Part shown: positions 9,866-19,178 of the stretch, one piece after another
How the letters are laid out: each line of letters begins with the position of its first letter
How positions within the stretch are numbered: position 1 is the first letter of the stretch
Origin: Chara braunii
Taxonomy: Eukaryota > Streptophyta > Charophyceae > Charales > Characeae
Length of the DNA: 35,162 nt
Assembly: GCA_003427395.1 (NCBI GenBank)
Contig: BFEA01000730.1
Span: forward strand, 523,071-558,232
Direction: 5' to 3'
Notes under the pieces: model-generated
What the model saw: only the letters and a program-made list of their open reading frames with translations
Told to the model about the DNA's origin: nothing
The model's database searches: none
Translations under genes and position numbers: made by a program

Positions 9866-10499
9866 ATGCATGTGGATTTGGCAAGGCCTGAGCGTCGGGG
9901 AACGGTAAAGGGAAAACATAGATTGCACGGGTCGAAAAGTAAACTATTTTTTATAAGAGTAATGAATGAGGCGAGACAAAAATGGTTTATGCTCGAGAAT
10001 GCTTCTTCGATGAAATGGGAAGACAGATTTGAGATTACGAAACACTTAAGGGGAGTTGTGTCTGGGCTCACCGATTCGAAGTGGGTATCACCACAGCAAA
10101 GGCGGCGGTTGTACTAGACAAACATCTCCCTTTCGGAGCAAATGCCTGACATTGAGTCGCATCCGAAAAACTTGCCTATAATTGGTTATCAACAAAGTCA
10201 AGGCATAGAATGAGAAAACCAATTGTGTTATGACAACAAATTGTCATCCTGGGAATAAAGCCAGCATACCAGTAGTTAAGTGCATGAAGCAAGGAGAGCT
10301 TCGTCTGCTTCATGTTACTGAAGTTAAAAGAATTATGGGCTGCCCTGCTGGGTATACAAAATTGACTGAAGAGGTAGTTTGCATCTCAATTGAGGGAAAG
10401 ATAAAAAGGCAGAACTATGATAGAAATGAGCAACCTGGTGTAAGTTGTAGAACCTTCGACGCCCCCATACCCTCCTCCGCCCCAAGGGGCGAAAGCTAA
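9866..10499 (+). pseudogene. DNMT3-like cytosine-5 DNA methyltransferase, C-terminal catalytic remnant
   Basis: Two adjacent frames together resemble the second half of a DNMT3-type catalytic domain. Frame 2 (9866-10117, protein-like from about 9931) reads SKLFFIRVMNEAR, then WFMLENASSM with the Glu-Asn of motif VI (9995-10003), then SKWVSPQQRRRLY with the Gln-X-Arg-X-Arg of motif VIII (10091-10114). A TAG at 10115-10117 falls where the family has an aromatic residue. Frame 3 (10230-10499) starts MTTNCHPGNKASIPV and carries TEVKRIMGCPAGYT, matching the DNMT3 block before motif X. Motifs I and IV (the catalytic Pro-Cys) are missing upstream, and a clear motif X is not visible. The family adds methyl groups to cytosine in DNA. 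Stop, frameshift and missing N-terminal half make this a dead fragment. A captured gene within an LTR element is a serious option given the 3' context. Confidence 0.8.
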
Positions 10500-10601
10500 G
10501 GAAAACGTTGAGAAAGGAATGGGGTAAGAACGGAATGGACCATGACAAACTAACCACCCATAACATCTCATCCTCCTGTCTCGTCTATCCCTCCAAAATC
10601 C

Positions 10602-10679
10602 ACTAACAAGAAATTGGTGCGCGATGAGGACATCGCGAATGAGTGGGGGGAATGTGTCGGACTGGTGGGTCCCGAATAA
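10602..10679 (+). other. Short frame resembling a gypsy polyprotein tail, with G-rich tract
   Basis: Frame 3 reads KKLVRDEDIANEWGECVG before TAA at 10677-10679. A tail of this kind (Asp-Glu-Asp, small hydrophobic, Gly-Glu-Cys), overlapping a purine/G-rich tract (GAGTGGGGGGAATG, 10641-10654) and followed by TGT, is common just before the 3' LTR of gypsy elements. I infer that the methyltransferase remnant sits inside or beside such an element. No matching 5' LTR was found. Confidence 0.35.
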
Positions 10680-11215
10680 CTTCTCATCACTCGAGAGATT
10701 GAATACGGACAATTTGTGCGCAACAGAGAAATCTGGAATGAGGAAGCAGGAGAGAGAAAAGACAAAGGATTAGGCCGCAGAAGGGAGTGATGCCCTGAGG
10801 AGAGAACCACAGGAGGAAAGAACTAGCGACGGCAAGCAAGCAAGCGCAAGAACAGGGGCACATAGAACATAGCAGGAGGCCGGGTGAGCCATCGGAATGA
10901 AGTAAGACTAAGGTCAAAGGGCCCTTTGAACTAGTAATTGCAGCGCGACAGCAATAAGGGAATGAGGAAGTCGAGGGATGGGTGGCCAGAAGTCGCGGGA
11001 AGCCAGGAAATGAGGGGCCAACGTGGGGGCCACCTATGGGAGCCTCGGAGCGGAGGCCCACGACCAAAAAGATCGGCATGCACAAGGCGCGAGGAAAGAC
11101 TTAGGAGAGAGGTCGCTATGGGGCGACAAGACGCCCAAGGGGCATGGGACACCTCGGGGAAGGACACCCGGGGCCACGTGAGAATAAGTAAAAATAATGG
11201 CGTATGGGGCGAAAT
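10680..11215. other. No gene seen
   Basis: GC-rich, purine-biased DNA. Open frames on both strands are Arg/Ser/Pro-rich and unlike proteins. If the tract at 10641-10654 is a polypurine tract, this would be LTR sequence. Confidence 0.4.
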
Positions 11216-11350
11216 GTGTCGGGGGACGCCGACGGGACTAAGTGGCGGGAACCACCGGCGGAACTAAGTGTCGGGGGCTGCCGATGGGACTAAGTGTCGG
11301 GAACCACCGACGGGACTAAGTATTGGGGACCACCAACGGGACAAGTAGCG
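11216..11350. repeat. 26-bp tandem repeat, about five copies, each a small hairpin
   Basis: ACTAAGT-type markers lie at 11237, 11263, 11289, 11315 and 11341 (the last ACAAGT), an exact 26-bp period. Each unit holds a 4-5-bp inverted repeat around a 6-base loop, such as GTCGGGAACCACCGAC. The fifth unit has TTGG...CCAA in place of TCGG...CCGA, a paired change that keeps the stem. One unit has a mismatch. Confidence 0.88.
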
Positions 11351-11704
11351 GGGACATGTGAAAGTCCCAAGAAGAAACGGCGGTACCGCATGAGGGAAAA
11401 ATAATAAATGCAAGTTGCACCGTCAAGATCGACATTTTGACGGTCAAGAATATTAGCACCACTAGTGCAAGTACTAGTGGTGACAAACGGGGAGGCCGAA
11501 AGGGAAAGGAAAAGTAAAGAAAACTGAAGCGGGAGGTATGGGAGCAATCCGAAAAATCTCGGATCAGCCTCCCCCAAGAAAATAGAGTCAAATAAGACCT
11601 CATGTGAAAAATAGCCTCCCGGGAGAAAATCGGAGTAGGAGGGACCATTGCGGGAGAAATGTAGGAGTAAAAGGAGGCTCCCATGGGCATGGGAAGGCCA
11701 TTAT

Positions 11705-11730
11705 TGCAGTCCGAGAAATAACGGACTGCA
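11705..11730. repeat. TGCAGTCCG/CGGACTGCA hairpin, copy 1
   Basis: Nine-base exact arms flank the loop AGAAATAA. The same stem recurs at 12270-12295 and 12431-12456 with different loops, and in weaker form at 13943-13975. Confidence 0.9.
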
Positions 11731-12262
11731 CCTTGGGCATAGAGAGGGCCAAAACTAAGAGGAAAATGCTAGAAAAGGGCCTTAACGGCCACCTCACACT
11801 TGGCATGCTAAATAAAAGAGAGAAAATAAAAGAAAATGAGGAAGAATAAGACAAAAAAAGTGAGAGGGAGTGAGTGAGTTTGCCGTCAGTAGGGACTGCC
11901 ATAGGTAGGGACTGGCAGGTCCCTACTGTCCAAGAAAAGAGGAGAAAGGAAAAGAAAAGAAAAGAAAAGAGAAAAAGGCCTTAACGATAAAAAACGGTCA
12001 CTTGGGGAGATTCATCCGTGACCAGATTCATTCTGGAATATAACGGTTACAAAGGACTTGGATTTTCTTTGATTTTTGCAGAGAAAATAAAAGAAAATCA
12101 AGGCCTCTTGCAACCGGAATAAAACGGAATACATGCATGAGGAGAAACACATGTTTTAGATGCATCCAGAGTCAAAATCAAGGTCGGATGCACTTAGGAA
12201 TTGACCGTTTCTTTTTCTTTTGAGTAGGGGCTAGTTGTAGGGCATTGGGGCTAAGGAATTAA

Positions 12263-12301
12263 CCCCCATTGCAGTCCGACTTGCAACGGACTGCATGGGG
12301 G
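12263..12301. repeat. TGCAGTCCG/CGGACTGCA hairpin, copy 2, extended stem
   Basis: The nine-base arms (12270-12278, 12287-12295; loop ACTTGCAA) are extended outward by CCCCCAT pairing with the G run at 12296-12301, with one T bulged. This gives a stem of about 15 pairs. Confidence 0.88.
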
Positions 12302-12430
12302 AGAGAAAACACATGTTCTAGGTGCATCCGGAGCCAATATTGAGCCCGGATGCACTAGAAAATTTAACGCTTCATTTTCTTTTAACATGGGGCAAGTTGT
12401 GGGGTTGTGGGTGTGGAAAACAGCCATAAC

Positions 12431-12456
12431 TGCAGTCCGAGAAATTACGGACTGCA
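12431..12456. repeat. TGCAGTCCG/CGGACTGCA hairpin, copy 3
   Basis: Nine-base exact arms flank the loop AGAAATTA, one base different from copy 1. Confidence 0.9.
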
Positions 12457-14000
12457 TGAGGATGCCAAGGCCAAGAGGAAATGGGCTACGGCAAGCCTGA
12501 AAAGGCTAGAAAGGAGCAATTTCGTCAACGGGCAAGTAAAGACGGTAAACGGCAACCGTGAGAAGAAATCTCACGGCCTAGAAAAATTGGCACACATATA
12601 AAAATGATGGGACCACCAAGGGCAATGGGCCCCAAAGAAATAAAAACGGGACGCCTTCCGGGATGATGCCGGGGACCAAATGGGTCCAAATAATAAAAAT
12701 CGGAAAACGGGACACGCGTCGGCGGAACCGCCGGTGGGACAAAGAAATGGAGCTAGCGTGTAAGAAAATGGCGGGGAGTTGGGATGTCCCAAGGGAACCA
12801 TGAGCAAACACAAGGAATAATTGTGCAAGCAAGTGGCCCCGTCGAGATCGAGGATCTAGACGGTGGAAAATATCATCACCACTAGTGCAAGCACTAGTGG
12901 GAGCAAGTGGGAGAGCCATGAGAGAAAAAAAAATGAAATAAGGCTGTTGGGAAGGCTGCCCAACAGCCCGGGATATCTCGAACTAGCAAGGCATAAGAAA
13001 ATAGAGCCTTGAGAGACTCAACATGAGAAAAAGGTTGCCCTTAGAAAATTGAAGCAAAAGGGGCTCAAAATTTGGCAAACGGGAGCAAATGGAGCCCCCT
13101 AAGAACATAGTGGTGCAATTATTGGAATCCGAGATGTAACGGCCAAGTAACAGCCATGGACCTGGCCTTCAATGAGGCCCTAGGGCCTAAAATGAGGGTG
13201 CACAACAGTTTGACACTTGTCACAACAGAAATAAAAGAAAAAGAAAAAAACATTGGACAAAAAGGAGGGAGAATGAGACAAAAAGGGAGAAAAGAGTGGA
13301 GGAGAGTGTGCCGGCTTATTGGGACCTGCACAGTAGGGACTGGCAGGTCCCAACAGTGACCTCATCCCTCCTAGAATGAGGGAGGGCAATCCGGATTGCA
13401 GAGATATGGCCCTTAAGACCATATCTCAATAAAATCTGAATTAAAAAGTTGAAAATGAGAGAAAATGCAAAAAGGAAGTGGTCGGTTTTCTTTTGGACCA
13501 TGGATCTTATATCAGATCCCATGGTAGAGAGGAACTAACCGTTTTTTGTGGGCCAGCTCAAAACGGCTAGCTCCGGATTGAAGTAGCAGCCCAAAATGGA
13601 AAGAAACAAAAAAGAAAAATGACAAAACAGTGCATTTGGCCCAAAAAGAGAGTCAGATGCACCAAAAATTGAAAAACTGGACTTAGGGGCTCAAAATTGA
13701 AGCAAGGGCTACTAGGGGGTAGCTCGGATTATTGCTCGTCTTGGATCTCAGCCAGATCCAAGGCTGAAAATGTGTCGCCATGTGGAAAAATGCTCCGGCC
13801 TACTCAAAAGAGGTCGAAACTTGAAAAAATCGAGAAAAAGGCCCACAAGGCCTTTTTCGTTCAATTATTGCTGCCCCTTGGGCATTAGGACCCTAGGGGG
13901 CAGCATTTGAGCAATGAAAAAGAGGTTGGGGTAGGCCAAGAGGCAGTCCGAGTTCGTACCAACCACTTGGACTGCATGTACTTGGCCAAAATGAGGCTCA

Positions 14001-14555
14001 GGTATCTCCAGGAGGGCCTAATAAGGGAATTTTGCCTTAGGGGTACCTCGTTTCACCTCAAGGTTCAAGGGGAGGCTCATGGGCTGGCCGGACTGCTGGT
14101 TTCAACCTACATAAGTTGAGGATGCAGCCCGCCACTCTCACATTTGCATGAGGAGTGCCCATGCTGCCCAAGTGAGCTCACATGAGCACCTTTGCACTTG
14201 GAGTGACAGGGAAGGAGCCCATGCTAGTGGGAGAGCTTAGAGGAGACTAGGAGGTAGTGGAAAGGATTCTAGAGGATAGTGATGGTAGGAGAGATACTTG
14301 GAAGGTGATCCGCCATATCCCTCCTGGGAGTAGAAGAGGAGGAAAGGCTAGAGGAGCCCCATTAGCCCTCCTAGAGCGAAGGACTTCATAGCCATAGCTG
14401 GGGGAGCTTGCCATAGCCTGAGAGAAATAAAGGGAGGAGGAGAGAAGGGCTTGGAGAAGAAGGAAGCCATAGCCAAGAGAGGATTGTGCAAGGAAAGGAA
14501 GCTTCATCAAGAGGACACCAACACCAAGGAATCAACAAGGTGAGAGGAAGGAAGA
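14001..14555. other. No gene seen
   Basis: Mixed GC DNA with repeated GGAG/AGGA words and no protein-like frame. It leads into the pyrimidine tract. Confidence 0.5.
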
Positions 14556-14558
14556 GGC

Positions 14559-14790
14559 TTCTTCACCTTCTTCTTCTTCTTCTTCTTCTTCTTCTTCTTC
14601 TCCTTCTTCCTCTCCTCCGTCTTCCTCTTCTTCCTCCTCACTCCCTCCTTCTTCCTTCTCTTCTCTCCCCTCTTTATCTCCTCCTTGCTCCTCCTTACTT
14701 TCATTCTGTCTCTCTTCCTCCCCTTCTTCTCCATCTCCATCTTCCTCTTCTCTCTCCCCTCCTCCTCCATCTTCTCTTATTTCACCTTCT
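14559..14790. repeat. Long pyrimidine tract with (TTC)n
   Basis: About 230 bases are almost wholly C and T on the plus strand, with an uninterrupted TTC triplet run around 14568-14601. The Leu/Ser-rich and Glu/Lys-rich open frames over it are artefacts of composition. Such homopurine/homopyrimidine DNA can form triplexes. Confidence 0.9.
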
Positions 14791-14869
14791 CTCCTCCATG
14801 GGGTACTCAAACTCACCTCTTTCACTTATACACTAGGGGGAAGTACTCCAATTCATTCATAGATGTTCC

Positions 14870-15125
14870 TTGATGCAATCTTGGTGATTTGGGCTCTCCA
14901 AACTTGTCATTTTCACACTCACACTACTAGGTAGTGTAGCGCTTCACTCATGGATGCTACTTGATGCAATCTTGGTGATTTCGGAGCTCCAAACTTGCGA
15001 TTTTCACACTCACACTAGTAGGTAGTGTAGCGCTTCATACAGGGATGCTACTTGATGCAATCTTGGTGATTTGGGTGCTTCAAACTTGTGATTTTCACAC
15101 TCACAATAGTAGGTAGTCTAGCCTC
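14870..15125. repeat. 91-bp tandem repeat, three copies
   Basis: TGATGCAATCTTGGTGATTT starts at 14871, 14962 and 15053, exactly 91 bp apart. Each unit ends in a CACTCACACTA-GTAGGTAGT-type segment. It merges directly into the 80-bp satellite. Confidence 0.92.
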
Positions 15126-16930
15126 TCGTTGTCAAGTTCATGTTCTGGTTGTTCACCTTGTTGATCTCTTCTCTTTTGTGCATGTACTTTCACTAGTTTA
15201 GTCTCATCTTGTCAAGTTCATGTTCCGGATCTTTATCCTGTTGATCTCTATCCTTTGTGCATGTGCTTCCACTAGTATAGTTTTCATTGTCAAGTTCATG
15301 TTCCGGATCTTTTACTTTAATGAACTTTTCTCCTTTGTGCATGTGTTTCCACTAGTCTAGTCTACATTGTCAGGTTCATGTTCCGGTTTTTTTTCTTTGT
15401 TGAACTCTTCTTTTTTGCATATGTCTTCAACTAGTCTAGTCTCTAATTGTCAAGTTCACGTTCCGGATATTCACTTTGTTGAACTTTTCTCCATTGTGCA
15501 TGTGTTTTCCACTAGTCTAGTCTCTCATTGTCAAGTTCGTATTCCGAATCTTTACCTTGTTGATCTCTTGTCCTTTGTGCATGTGCTTTCCACTAGTCTA
15601 GCCTCGAGTAGTCAAGTTCATGTTCCGAATTTTTACCTTGTTGATCTCTGTCCTTTGTGCATGTGCTTCCACTAGTATAGTCTTTATTGTCAAGTTCATG
15701 TTCCGGATCGTTTACTTTGTTGAACTCTTCTCCTTTGTGCATGTGCTTCCACTAGTCTAGTCTACATTGTCAAATTCATGTTCCGGTTCTTCACTTTGTT
15801 GAACTTTTCTCCTTTGTGCATGATCCTTCCCCTAGTCTATTCTCTAATTGTCAAGTTGATGTTTCGGATCTTTACTTTGTTGAACTCTTTTTCATTATGC
15901 ATAGGTTTTTCACTAGTCTAGTCTCTAATTGTCAAGTTCGTATTGTTGAATTCTTCTCCTTTCTGCATATGCTTCCACTAGTCTAGTCTACATTGTCAAA
16001 TTCATGTTCGGGTTCTTCACATTGTTGAACTCTTCTCCTTTGTGCATATGCCTTCCACTAGTCTAGTCTCTAATTGTCAAGTTTATGTTCCGGATTTGTA
16101 CCTTGTTGATCTCTAGTCATTGTGAATGTGCTTTCCATTAGTCTAGTCCCTAATTGTCAAGTTCATGTTCCGGATCCTTACCTTGTTGATCTCTACTCAT
16201 TGTGCATGTGCTTTCCATTAGTCTAGTCTCCCATTGTCAAGTTTATGCTCCAAATCTTTTACTTTGTTGAACTCTTTTCCTTTGTGCATGTGCTTTACTA
16301 GTCTGGTCTCCCATTGTCAAGTTCATGTTCCGGATCTTTTACTTTGTTGAACTCTTCTCCTTTGTGCATGTGCTTCCACTAGTCTAGTCTCTCATTGTCA
16401 AGTTCATGTTCCGGATCTTTACCTTGTTGACCTCTTCTCCTTTATGCATGTGCCTTCCACTAGTCTAATCCTTCATTTGTCAAGTTCATGTTCCGGATCT
16501 TTTAGTTCGTTGGACTCTTCTCCTTTGTGCATGTGCTTCCACTAGTCTAGTCTCTAATTGTCAAGTTCATGTTCCGGATCTTTACCTTGTTGANCTTTTA
16601 GTTCGTTGGACTCTTCTCCTTTGTGCATGTGCTTCCACTAGTCTAGTCTCTAATTGTCAAGTTCATGTTCCGGATCTTTACCTTGTTGATGTCTACTCAT
16701 TGTGTATGTATTTTCCACTCGTCTAATCTTCATTGTGAAGTTCATGTTCCGGATCTTTTACCTTGTTGAACTCTTCTCTTTTGTGCATGTACTTCGACTA
16801 GTTCAATCCTTCATTGTCAAGTTCATGTTCCGGATCTTTTACTTTGTCAAACGTTTCTCCTTTGTGCATGTGCTTCCACTAGTCTAGTCTCTCATCGTCA
16901 ACTTCATATACCGGATCTTATTCAATCTCT
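15121..16930. repeat. 80-bp satellite array, 23 copies
   Basis: The marker TGTCAAGTTCATGTTCCGG, with variants, starts units (counted at the GTCAAG) at 15131, 15211, 15289, 15369, 15449 and so on to 16815 and 16897. There are 23 starts with a mean spacing of 80.3 bp. Each unit also has TTTGTGCATGTGCTTCCACT followed by AGTCTAGTCT. One spacing is 96 (16559 to 16655) at the single N, and one is 63 (15931 to 15994) from a deletion. The array nears the gap at 17036 and may be longer in the genome. No coding role is seen. Confidence 0.95.
16499..16689. other. Single-N contig join with duplicated 95-bp flanks (assembly artefact)
   Basis: Base 16594 is N. The 95 bases to its left (16499-16593) are identical to the 95 bases to its right (16595-16689). 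This is what remains when two contig ends overlap but were joined across a minimal gap without merging. One satellite unit is probably counted twice here. Confidence 0.8.
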
Positions 16931-17013
16931 CACTATGGGACGGGTGATCGACGTTTGGTTGCTGTTACGGGGGGCTGAATTGATTAGGGGTTTTTCTTGT
17001 CTTCTCTCTGTCC

Positions 17014-17161
17014 TTTTTTTTTTTTTTTTTTTTTTNNNNNNNNNNNNNNNNNNNNNNNNNNNNNNNNNNNNNNNNNNNNNNNNNNNNNNNNNNNNNNNNN
17101 NNNNNNNNNNNNNNNNNNNNNNNNNNNNNNNNNNNNNNNNNNNNNNNNNNNNNNNNNNNNN

Positions 17162-17197
<36 letters not shown>
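17014..17197. other. Assembly gap (126 N) between poly-T and (TC)n
   Basis: Ns run from 17036 to 17161, with a T run at 17014-17035 on the left and (TC)18 at 17162-17197 on the right. The true gap length is unknown. Any open frame spanning it is meaningless. Confidence 0.98.
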
Positions 17198-17200
<3 letters not shown>

Positions 17201-18290
17201 CCCTCACTTGGCATATGACTAACCCTTCTCCCCTCACTTGGAAATATTGCCAGGGTACGGACGGTGACCGAAATCAGACCTCACTTGGTGGAGAAAGAGG
17301 ACAAGGGGATGATAGTCGGTCCCTTGTGCCACCAAGAAGGCAAAAGCAAGGGCGTTTGAAAAAGTGGGAGAAAGGCGGGATCCGGAAGGAAGCATAAGTT
17401 GAGAGAGGTCAGTTTGACTCAACCATTTCCCCGACTGCATGACTATGAGAAGAGGATGGGCTGATTGAACAACAAAAAAAGAACAAAGCATAGCCAAAGA
17501 GCATGGAAAGGATACGCATGTGGGAAGGGCTATGTGTTGACCCCCAACGGGGGACATTGTATGGATCTTCTTGCTTGTGTGGGATTGTGCAGGTGAGTGA
17601 TGGCTAGAAATGCCTTGAGCGGGATAAGGGCAAAAGGAACTGGGCACCAAGAGGGAAAGGGAAGAGAGACAAAGGGGCTATGGGACCCTTGACATAGAGC
17701 CAACTCATGAAAATGACTTTTGCACTTGAGACGTGGAAGTGTGATTGAAAGTGCAATCGTACCAAGGAAAATGTGATGTTGTGTGTGCATGCATATGAGG
17801 ACCCCGAAAAGACTAAGGGGTCTACTTCAATAAGGTGGGAAACAAATTGTGAGATCCGATGGATGCGTAGAGGCGAGGGGGAGGACGGCCCCGCCTCACC
17901 CCGATGACGCCATATAGCCAAAATGCTTAGGGAAATGGTGCGTGGCCTAAGGATGACGCTTAGCCGACGCACAAGAGAAGAGAAACGCTAAAAAAACCCC
18001 TGGACTGCCTGCGTCTTGGAAGGAGCAATTGCTTGAGAACACAATAAAGAATCAAAAAAAAATCAGCGTTGCGGAACAACCAGCGAGACTACCACCCGGC
18101 GTGAGGGCTGAGCTACATCCCTAATGTCAAAGCTCACTCGCGCGATGGCCCACCCCCATTCATCTCAAAGCACTAGGTGGGGGTGACCTCAGGACGAACA
18201 GCCCGCGCCCCGAGCATGAGCGTGGGCGGGCCGAGCCAACTGGGACCCGTAGTGGGGTCGACTAAGGCTCGAAAGTCTATCGGGGTTTGG
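17198..18290. other. No gene seen
   Basis: About 1.1 kb with short open frames on both strands, none protein-like. It lies downstream, on the minus strand, of the zinc-knuckle frame and may be that element's 3' non-coding part. Confidence 0.45.
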
Positions 18291-18292
18291 CC

Positions 18293-19123
18293 CTACACCG
18301 TGTCTCTCTTCGACCATTCGATACCCTCCCTGTTGCATAGTTTTCGCAACTCCGATACCTTTTTCTCGGATAGGTGTTTGTGAAGTTCAATAGCGAATTC
18401 GAGAATACCTGATTCTTCTTCACTCCTTCTCTTCGCCGGTAGTGGTGTTCTTTCTTCGTCATCTTCCTCGATTCTTACCAGGTCCTCTCGGTAACCCATC
18501 CTTCCCGACTGAATCCTCGAGCCTCTCCCATCCTCCTTGTAGATCCTCCTTTTCCCCTTCCACATCTCGATCGCCTCGACAAGCATCCCTGCCTCCTCTC
18601 TCACCTCCTCGCTGTCATCGTCCGATTCGGCTAGATAACTCCTAATCTCCCTTAACACCCTAGTTTTCGTCCTCAGCGACTTTTTCTTCACATTCGAGCT
18701 CTCTGGATGCGCCATAGCCTTATTATGATGCACGAGAAGACGGACCAAATGCGCCTCCAATCTTGCTTCCCTGGCCTCCGCTTCCTTCATCCTCTCCTGT
18801 TCCTTCCGAAACTCCTCCTCTTTCCTCCGCCTCTCCTCCTCCTCCCTCCCCCTCTTCTCCTCTTCGATTTTTTTCCTCTTGATTTTTTTCCTCTTTATTT
18901 TTTTTAAAAAATACTCCCGCATCTCCTTCGCTTCATCCTCCATATTACTCAATACGGGTTGCTGTGCAAACGGGCCCCTCCCGTTACCTGCCATCCAACA
19001 ATTCCGGGCATAATGCCCGATTTTCCCACAAATGTGGCATGTCACACTCCCTGGTTGATTCCCACCTCCGAGTGCTAATCCATTCCCAAACCCGGGATTC
19101 ATGCTATTTCCTCCGTTCTGCAT
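18293..19123 (-). CDS. CCHC zinc-knuckle protein with charged coiled coil (Gag-like)
   Basis: A 276-residue minus-strand frame from ATG at 19123. Residues 29-42 (CHICGKIGHYARNC) form a CCHC zinc knuckle, the nucleic-acid-binding module of retrotransposon Gag and some RNA-binding proteins. Residues about 60-150 are a continuous Lys/Glu/Arg-rich helix with heptad-like character, containing two tandem KIKRKK blocks; a basic and acidic tail follows. Upstream in the same frame the reading continues to a stop just before 19160, and a related short frame lies at 19179-19364, so the natural protein was probably longer at its N-terminus. There is no RT or protease downstream on this strand. It is probably a mobile-element Gag or a domesticated relative. 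Confidence 0.55.
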   Translation of the reverse strand: MQNGGNSMNPGFGNGLALGGGNQPGSVTCHICGKIGHYARNCWMAGNGRGPFAQQPVLSNMEDEAKEMREYFLKKIKRKKIKRKKIEEEKRGREEEERRRKEEEFRKEQERMKEAEAREARLEAHLVRLLVHHNKAMAHPESSNVKKKSLRTKTRVLREIRSYLAESDDDSEEVREEAGMLVEAIEMWKGKRRIYKEDGRGSRIQSGRMGYREDLVRIEEDDEERTPLPAKRRSEEESGILEFAIELHKHLSEKKVSELRKLCNREGIEWSKRDTV

Positions 19124-19178
19124 CTTAACTATCTTTTTGTCCGCGATCGTCTCCTCCTCCTTGTTCTTCTATCCCTTA

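Larger units (their letters stand above)
11420..13975. repeat. Array of perfect short inverted repeats
   Basis: Arm positions read directly: 11457-11466/11473-11482, 11705-11713/11722-11730, 11905-11912/11919-11926, 12270-12278/12287-12295, 12322-12331/12346-12355, 12431-12439/12448-12456, 12556-12563/12569-12576, 12720-12725/12728-12733, 12879-12888/12891-12900, 12942-12951/12959-12968, 13319-13329/13343-13353, 13401-13409/13419-13427, 13740-13748/13754-13762, 13870-13877/13897-13904 and 13943-13949/13969-13975. All are exact, with arms of 6-11 bp and mostly short loops. Longer imperfect stems lie at 11420-11443 and 12839-12863. The stems differ in sequence, so this is not one repeat copied many times. 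Confidence 0.85.
11390..14000. repeat. Diverged ~1.42-kb tandem duplication, hairpin-rich, non-coding
   Basis: Landmarks recur in the same order: CCGTC stem at 11420 and 12839, CCACTAGT stem at 11459 and 12879, GTAGGGACTGGCAGGTCCC at 11905 and about 13333, GTGCAT/GATGCAC at 12161 and about 13630, GCAGTCC at 12431 and 13943. Offsets grow from about 1419 to about 1512, showing indels after an ancient duplication. Neither copy has a convincing protein frame. Within the first copy there is also a ~160-bp internal duplication (12150-12310 and 12311-12460). Confidence 0.75.

Noticed and set aside
14486-14836. Leu-rich and Glu-rich open frames on both strands
   Set aside because: They lie over a (TTC)n pyrimidine tract; open frames are expected there.
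15121-16930. Regularly spaced repeats that might suggest a CRISPR array
   Set aside because: Units are 80 bp, repeat along their full length with no unique spacers, and the context is eukaryotic retroelement DNA.
16935-17222. Open frames through the N run
   Set aside because: They are translated through 126 unknown bases and microsatellites; no evidence of a gene.
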